From assembly GCA_934668515.1 (NCBI GenBank), contig CAKUNS010000047.1, forward strand, positions 1-8,753: a DNA stretch of 8,753 nucleotides, given 5' to 3'. How positions within the stretch are numbered: the first letter of the stretch is position 1; every line of letters begins with the position of its first letter. This document shows, piece after piece, positions 6,020 to 8,753 of the stretch. The notes under the pieces were generated by a model. It did not search any database. It saw only the letters and a list, made by a program, of their open reading frames with translations, and was not told where the DNA came from. The stretch comes from an uncultured Eggerthellaceae bacterium. Lineage in GTDB: Bacteria > Actinomycetota > Coriobacteriia > Coriobacteriales > Eggerthellaceae. The position numbers and the translations under genes are program-made.

Positions 6020-6052
6020 AAGGAGGCCTGGACGGTTTGTCCAAGCCTCCTT
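6020..6052. terminator. Shared hairpin between convergent genes, probable bidirectional terminator
   Basis: AAGGAGGC (6020-6027) pairs with GCCTCCTT (6045-6052). After one C-A mismatch, TGGAC (6029-6033) pairs with GTCCA (6039-6043) around a 5-base loop. The stem lies between the LysR stop (5955) and the lipoprotein stop (6084). T-tracts are weak on both sides: GGTTCACAG on plus, TTTGCATGT on minus. Confidence 0.6.
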
Positions 6053-6083
6053 GGTTCACAGTTGATTTCGCTAGCGACTGAGC

Positions 6084-6692
6084 TTATGCGGCGTTTGCGG
6101 GCTGAGCATCTTCGTCAAGGCCCAGCAGGGTTTCAAGACCCATTGCATGGTAAAGCTGAGCTTCGAAAACGTCCTGGTCGGCTTCCCATTCGCCTTCGGA
6201 ATTCTTCGCGTAGGCGAGTTCGCAGGCGACGGTCTTGGCGGTTGCGGACTTCGTTGCGTCCATCAGGGTTTCGCCAGCAAGCTTAGTGATCTCTTCCTCG
6301 GAAGCGTCCAGCATGCTCATTGCCTTGCCAAGGTAGGTTCCGAACCAAGTGCTGAAGATCTCGTCGAATTGTTTGCAGGTGATGTCGACCTTGGCGGTTG
6401 CGGTGCCCTTGTCTTTGTCTACTGTGATGTCGCCGATCTTGTAGTCGAAGCCGTCAAGGTAGGCGCCCATGAACTGGTTGGCATCGACGCCCAGTTCGGC
6501 GAAGTCTTCGTTGGTCATGCCGAATTCCTCGCTCCAGCTGTCGGAGTCGGCGTTCTTCACCTCGTCGAACTGCTGGGTGAGGTCGGCCTTGATCAGCTCC
6601 TCGGGGGATTTCTGGCCCTGGCACCCTACCAAGGTGGCAGTAAGGGCTGCAGCAAGGGCTAAGGTTGAAAGAATGAGGGCGTGTTTCTTCAT
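6084..6692 (-). CDS. Secreted lipoprotein of unknown function
   Basis: A 202-residue protein with a type II signal peptide: MKK, a hydrophobic core (about 5-20) and the lipobox LVGC with Cys24 as the lipidated residue. It should therefore be exported, processed by signal peptidase II and anchored to the outer face of the membrane. The mature part is acidic and soluble, starts QGQKSPEELIKADL (25-38), and has a middle segment that alternates like beta strands (YKIGDITVDKDKGTATAKVDI, about 84-104) followed by helix-like stretches. I do not recognise a family. AAGGAGG (6697-6703 on the complement) lies four bases from the ATG, a strong ribosome binding site. Its promoter region carries a Fur-like box and a second small palindrome, so iron-dependent control is likely (inference). 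Transcribed convergently with the LysR gene. Confidence 0.82.
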   Translation of the reverse strand: MKKHALILSTLALAAALTATLVGCQGQKSPEELIKADLTQQFDEVKNADSDSWSEEFGMTNEDFAELGVDANQFMGAYLDGFDYKIGDITVDKDKGTATAKVDITCKQFDEIFSTWFGTYLGKAMSMLDASEEEITKLAGETLMDATKSATAKTVACELAYAKNSEGEWEADQDVFEAQLYHAMGLETLLGLDEDAQPANAA

Positions 6693-6711
6693 GTTGCCTC
6701 CTTTTTCATGC

Positions 6712-6724
6712 GTCGTAATACGAC
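6712..6724. promoter_or_regulatory. Small perfect palindrome in the lipoprotein leader
   Basis: GTCGTA-A-TACGAC, two perfect 6-bp arms around one base, between the predicted promoter and the ribosome binding site of the lipoprotein gene. It could be an operator or a small RNA hairpin. No regulator is identified. Confidence 0.3.
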
Positions 6725-6752
6725 AACGGCGCTGTTCTTTTCTGATGAGTCG

Positions 6753-6783
6753 ATTTTATCAAATTGATTGATAGTGATTATCA
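6753..6783 (-). promoter_or_regulatory. Fur-type box overlapping the lipoprotein promoter
   Basis: TGATAGTGATTATCA (6769-6783) matches the 7-1-7 Fur motif TGATAATnATTATCA with one mismatch; against the 19-base Fur consensus the run starting at 6770 agrees at 15 of 19 positions by my count. On the minus strand TAAAAT (6753-6758) is a plausible -10, which puts the box over the spacer and -35, where an iron-loaded repressor would block transcription. The -35 itself is poor (ATAATC). The NUDIX gene on the other side could also be affected. Another Fur-family metal or peroxide sensor is possible. Confidence 0.6.
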
Positions 6784-6829
6784 TGATTCGAGTTTTGCCT
6801 TGTCAGCGGCGCAGATGTAGACTTTTGGC

Positions 6830-6835
6830 TATATC
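6830..6835 (+). promoter_or_regulatory. Weak candidate -10 for the NUDIX/hydrolase operon
   Basis: TATATC just before the NUDIX start codon, without a recognisable -35. A start near 6842 would leave only a few untranslated bases, which agrees with the missing ribosome binding site. Low confidence. Confidence 0.25.
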
Positions 6836-6847
6836 TGGACCGTTTTG

Positions 6848-7447
6848 ATGGGACGTGGTTGTGTGTCGCTTATCGATGAAATTCGCTCGTTTGAGCCGTT
6901 CAATGAGCAAGAGGCGGTTGACCGTGATCTGATCTTGCGCCGTCTTGAAGGCGATCCGCGGGCTTTCGATCGGGAATCGTTGGCTCATGTGACGTGCTCG
7001 GCGTGGACGGTTGACCCGTCGTTCATTCAAACGCTATTGGTGTATCACCGTATCTACGATTCGTGGAGCTGGATTGGCGGGCATGCCGACGGCCAGCAAG
7101 ATCTTGCCGCTGTGGCGCTTCGCGAGCTTCAGGAAGAGACGGGTGTTTCGAGTGGGCGAGTGGTTAACTGCGGCTCGGGAAACATTCTTTCGCTCGAGGT
7201 TTTGACCGTCGATGGGCACGAGAAGCGCGGTGCCTACGTAGGCTCGCATCTTCATCTGAACGTGACATATCTGGTGATTGCCGATCCGAACGCGCGGATT
7301 CGCGTGAAGGAAGATGAGAACTCGGGGGTCCGCTGGGTGCCGCTTGAGGATGCGGTTGCTCTTTCGAGCGAGCCATGGATTCGCGATCGCATTTACCGCA
7401 AACTGATTCAGAAAACGCGCAGTATCGCTGCGAAACAGATGCTCTAG
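6848..7447 (+). CDS. NUDIX hydrolase
   Basis: A 199-residue hydrolase expected to cleave a nucleoside diphosphate linked to another moiety, with a divalent metal. The NUDIX box spans about residues 78-100: GHADGQQDLAAVAL, then RELQEETGV. The catalytic RELxEExG core is intact, but the Glu of the usual G-5x-E spacing is Gln (second Q of GQQD). The box sits in the context SWSWIGGHADG, as in MutT-like proteins of this subfamily, preceded by a substrate-side segment with AWTVDPSFIQTLLVYH (53-68). The exact substrate is unknown. Start choice is uncertain: ATG 6848 has no ribosome binding site, TTG 6845 lies directly before it, and GTG 6863 (giving VSLIDEIRS) is a reasonable alternative with only weak purines upstream. 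The next gene starts 29 bases after its stop, so the two probably form one operon. Confidence 0.88.
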   Translation: MGRGCVSLIDEIRSFEPFNEQEAVDRDLILRRLEGDPRAFDRESLAHVTCSAWTVDPSFIQTLLVYHRIYDSWSWIGGHADGQQDLAAVALRELQEETGVSSGRVVNCGSGNILSLEVLTVDGHEKRGAYVGSHLHLNVTYLVIADPNARIRVKEDENSGVRWVPLEDAVALSSEPWIRDRIYRKLIQKTRSIAAKQML

Positions 7448-7476
7448 CGAGCGGACGGTTCGGAGGGACGAGAGCT

Positions 7477-8298
7477 ATGCAAGAGAAGGTGTACCAGACG
7501 CCTTCGGGACCCATTCATTATTGGATGGACTTCATTGATGAAGACGCGCCTACGATCGTTTTTCTTCCGGGGCTAACGGCTGATCATCGCTTGTTCGACA
7601 AACAGCTGGATTATTTCGGGGGTCGGTATAACGTTTTCGTTTGGGATGCACCGGGCCATGCCGCGTCGTGGCCGTTCGACTTCGATTTCACGCTGGACGA
7701 TAAGGCGCGCTGGTTGGGCGAGATCCTTGAAAAGGAAGGTGTTGCCAAGCTTGTGATCGTCGGCCAGTCGATGGGCGGGTATGTCGCGCAGGCTTTCATA
7801 CAGCGTTATCTGGGGCGGGTGACGGGCTTCGTTTCCATCGATTCGGCGCCCCTGCAAAGGCAGTTCGTCACCGCTATCGAGATCTGGCTGTTGAAGCGAA
7901 TGGAGCCTGTGTACAGGCATTATCCGTGGCGCTCGCTTTTGAAGGCGGGTTCGAATGGGGTGGCGACTTCGGAATATGGTCGCGAATTGATGCGCCAGAT
8001 GATGCTGGTGTATGACGGCGACCAGAGGCGCTACGCGAAGATCGCGGGGCATGGCTATAAGATTCTCGCGGAAGCGATGGAGGCTGATTTGCCGTATTCG
8101 ATTGATTGCCCTGCGTTGCTGATATGCGGAACGAAAGACCATGCAGGCTCGTGCATTCGTTGCAACAAGGCCTGGCATACGAAGACGGGCATTCCGTTGG
8201 AGTGGATTAAGGGCGCGAGCCATAACTCGAATACCGACGCGCCGGACATCGTGAATGCCTTGATCGAAGGGTTCTTGCGAGAGCGCATGCTTGCGTGA
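7477..8298 (+). CDS. Alpha/beta-hydrolase fold enzyme
   Basis: A 273-residue serine hydrolase of the alpha/beta-hydrolase superfamily, probably cytoplasmic since no signal peptide is seen. The catalytic triad can be read: nucleophile Ser98 in GQSMGG (96-101), acid Asp221 in CGTKDHAG (217-224) and His249 in GASHNSN (246-252). The oxyanion-hole segment is FLPGLTADH (29-37) and a strand ends VWDAPGHAAS (55-64). A cap region of about 130-200 contains Trp and Tyr residues and may set specificity. Length is normal. The frame opens earlier, at 7375, but that overlaps the NUDIX gene. ATG 7477 is chosen because GGAGGG (7462-7467) lies nine bases upstream and the protein then starts with a normal first strand. 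Substrate unknown: esterase, lipase-like or C-C hydrolase are all possible. Confidence 0.9.
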   Translation: MQEKVYQTPSGPIHYWMDFIDEDAPTIVFLPGLTADHRLFDKQLDYFGGRYNVFVWDAPGHAASWPFDFDFTLDDKARWLGEILEKEGVAKLVIVGQSMGGYVAQAFIQRYLGRVTGFVSIDSAPLQRQFVTAIEIWLLKRMEPVYRHYPWRSLLKAGSNGVATSEYGRELMRQMMLVYDGDQRRYAKIAGHGYKILAEAMEADLPYSIDCPALLICGTKDHAGSCIRCNKAWHTKTGIPLEWIKGASHNSNTDAPDIVNALIEGFLRERMLA

Positions 8299-8303
8299 AA
8301 ACA

Positions 8304-8337
8304 ATCGAGGCGAAGCCGCTGTCGGCCTCGCCTCGAT
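8304..8337. terminator. Strong bidirectional terminator between convergent genes
   Basis: ATCGAGGCGA (8304-8313) pairs perfectly with TCGCCTCGAT (8328-8337). After one A-C mismatch, GCCG (8315-8318) pairs with CGGC (8323-8326) around the loop CTGT. On plus the stem begins five bases after the hydrolase stop and is followed by GTCTTTC. On minus it is followed by TGTTTTCAC, serving the surface-protein gene. A smaller CCGCGT/ACGCGG hairpin (8347-8367) lies beside it. Confidence 0.7.
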
Positions 8338-8405
8338 GTCTTTCGGCCGCGTTGAAGATGCACGCGGTGTGAGGTTATGAATGGGCTGGTGCCCGTTTGA
8401 TTCTG

Positions 8406-8753
8406 TTAACTGCGACGACGCTTTAGCGCGGTGGTGATCAGGCAAACGCTTGCGCCTGCAACCAACAGAGAAGCTGCTCCAATAGCGAATGCGCTATCGC
8501 CGGTTTTTGCTAGAACGCTTACCGGTTCAGCCTTGTCGGCGGGCTTGTCGCCAAGCTGGTCGGAAGGGTCGGGATCGGCAGGCTTGGGATCGATGGGACC
8601 GACCGGATCGGGCTCAGCAACTTCGTACGTGACCGTGGGAACCGGGAATTCGTATGACTCGCCAGCCGCGCCGTTACCGTCAATGGGATGGAGCACTGCG
8701 CTCTCGTTGACCTTGAGGGTGTGGGTGCCGGGTTCGGTGGGCTTATTCACCAG
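8406..8753 (-). CDS. C-terminal part of a cell-wall-anchored surface protein (LAKTG sorting signal), partial
   Basis: The frame runs off the right edge of the window, so the N-terminus and main domains are missing; about 115 residues are visible. The GTG at 8748-8750 is most likely an internal Val. The visible part begins with a strand-rich segment (NKPTEPGTHTLKVNES) and then a Pro/Asp-rich stretch rich in PDP, PKPADP and DKPADK units that looks like a wall-spanning stalk. LAKTG follows (8499-8513), then D, a hydrophobic helix of about 23 residues and the tail KRRRS. This is the three-part signal recognised by sortases, with Ala in place of the Pro of LPXTG. The protein should be secreted and covalently attached to peptidoglycan. 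What the exposed part does cannot be seen here. Confidence 0.85.
   Translation of the reverse strand: MVNKPTEPGTHTLKVNESAVLHPIDGNGAAGESYEFPVPTVTYEVAEPDPVGPIDPKPADPDPSDQLGDKPADKAEPVSVLAKTGDSAFAIGAASLLVAGASVCLITTALKRRRS

Noticed and set aside
7375..7476. 34-residue N-terminal extension of the alpha/beta hydrolase
   Set aside because: It overlaps the NUDIX gene out of frame, while ATG 7477 has GGAGGG at good spacing and gives a normal family start.
7573..8445. 290-codon minus-strand open frame
   Set aside because: Antisense to the alpha/beta hydrolase with its readable catalytic triad; low-complexity Arg/His/Pro-rich translation typical of a shadow frame.
1..8753. CRISPR, tRNA, insertion sequence or prophage
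   Set aside because: No regularly spaced repeats, cloverleaf or TTCGA arm pattern, transposase or integrase motif was seen.

Overview
The window reads as an ordinary chromosomal stretch from a moderately GC-rich bacterium. By style it is most like an actinobacterial gut anaerobe of the Coriobacteriia/Eggerthellaceae type. That is an inference from the LAKTG-type cell-wall anchor, the small acidic lipoprotein, a probably leaderless regulator gene and the mix of transporters; no rRNA or other taxonomic marker is present. I see no tRNA, rRNA, CRISPR array, transposase, phage gene or plasmid origin.

Layout. Positions 1-86 hold a run of hairpins, two of them good rho-independent terminators for a gene ending just left of the window. 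Three minus-strand genes follow, each apparently its own transcription unit and separated by long gaps: a CPA-type cation/proton antiporter (400-1755), a sodium-coupled neurotransmitter:sodium symporter (NSS) family transporter (2385-3764) and a membrane protein joining a three-helix PQ-loop/SemiSWEET-like module to a universal stress (UspA) domain (4218-4928). A LysR-type regulator (5101-5955, +) is divergent from the last of these. The 172-bp gap between them has the textbook LysR arrangement: a sigma70-like promoter for the stress-protein gene, an inverted repeat on its -35 box, a second palindrome near -65, and an extended -10 for the regulator overlapping that second palindrome.

To the right are a minus-strand lipoprotein gene (6084-6692) and a divergent + strand pair: a NUDIX hydrolase (6848-7447) and an alpha/beta hydrolase (7477-8298), probably one operon. 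A near-consensus Fur box lies between the lipoprotein and NUDIX genes. The window ends in the C-terminal part of a minus-strand surface protein with a LAKTG sorting signal (8406 to the edge). Strong hairpins sit between both convergent gene pairs (6020-6052 and 8304-8337).

How it works together (inference): the left half is about membrane transport and ion or stress homeostasis, with the LysR regulator most likely controlling the PQ-loop/UspA gene and itself. The lipoprotein is a candidate member of an iron regulon. The most interesting items are the PQ-loop/UspA fusion with its regulatory region, the structured 5' leader of the NSS transporter and the Fur box. I did not find a clearly new multi-gene defence, mobile or biosynthetic system.
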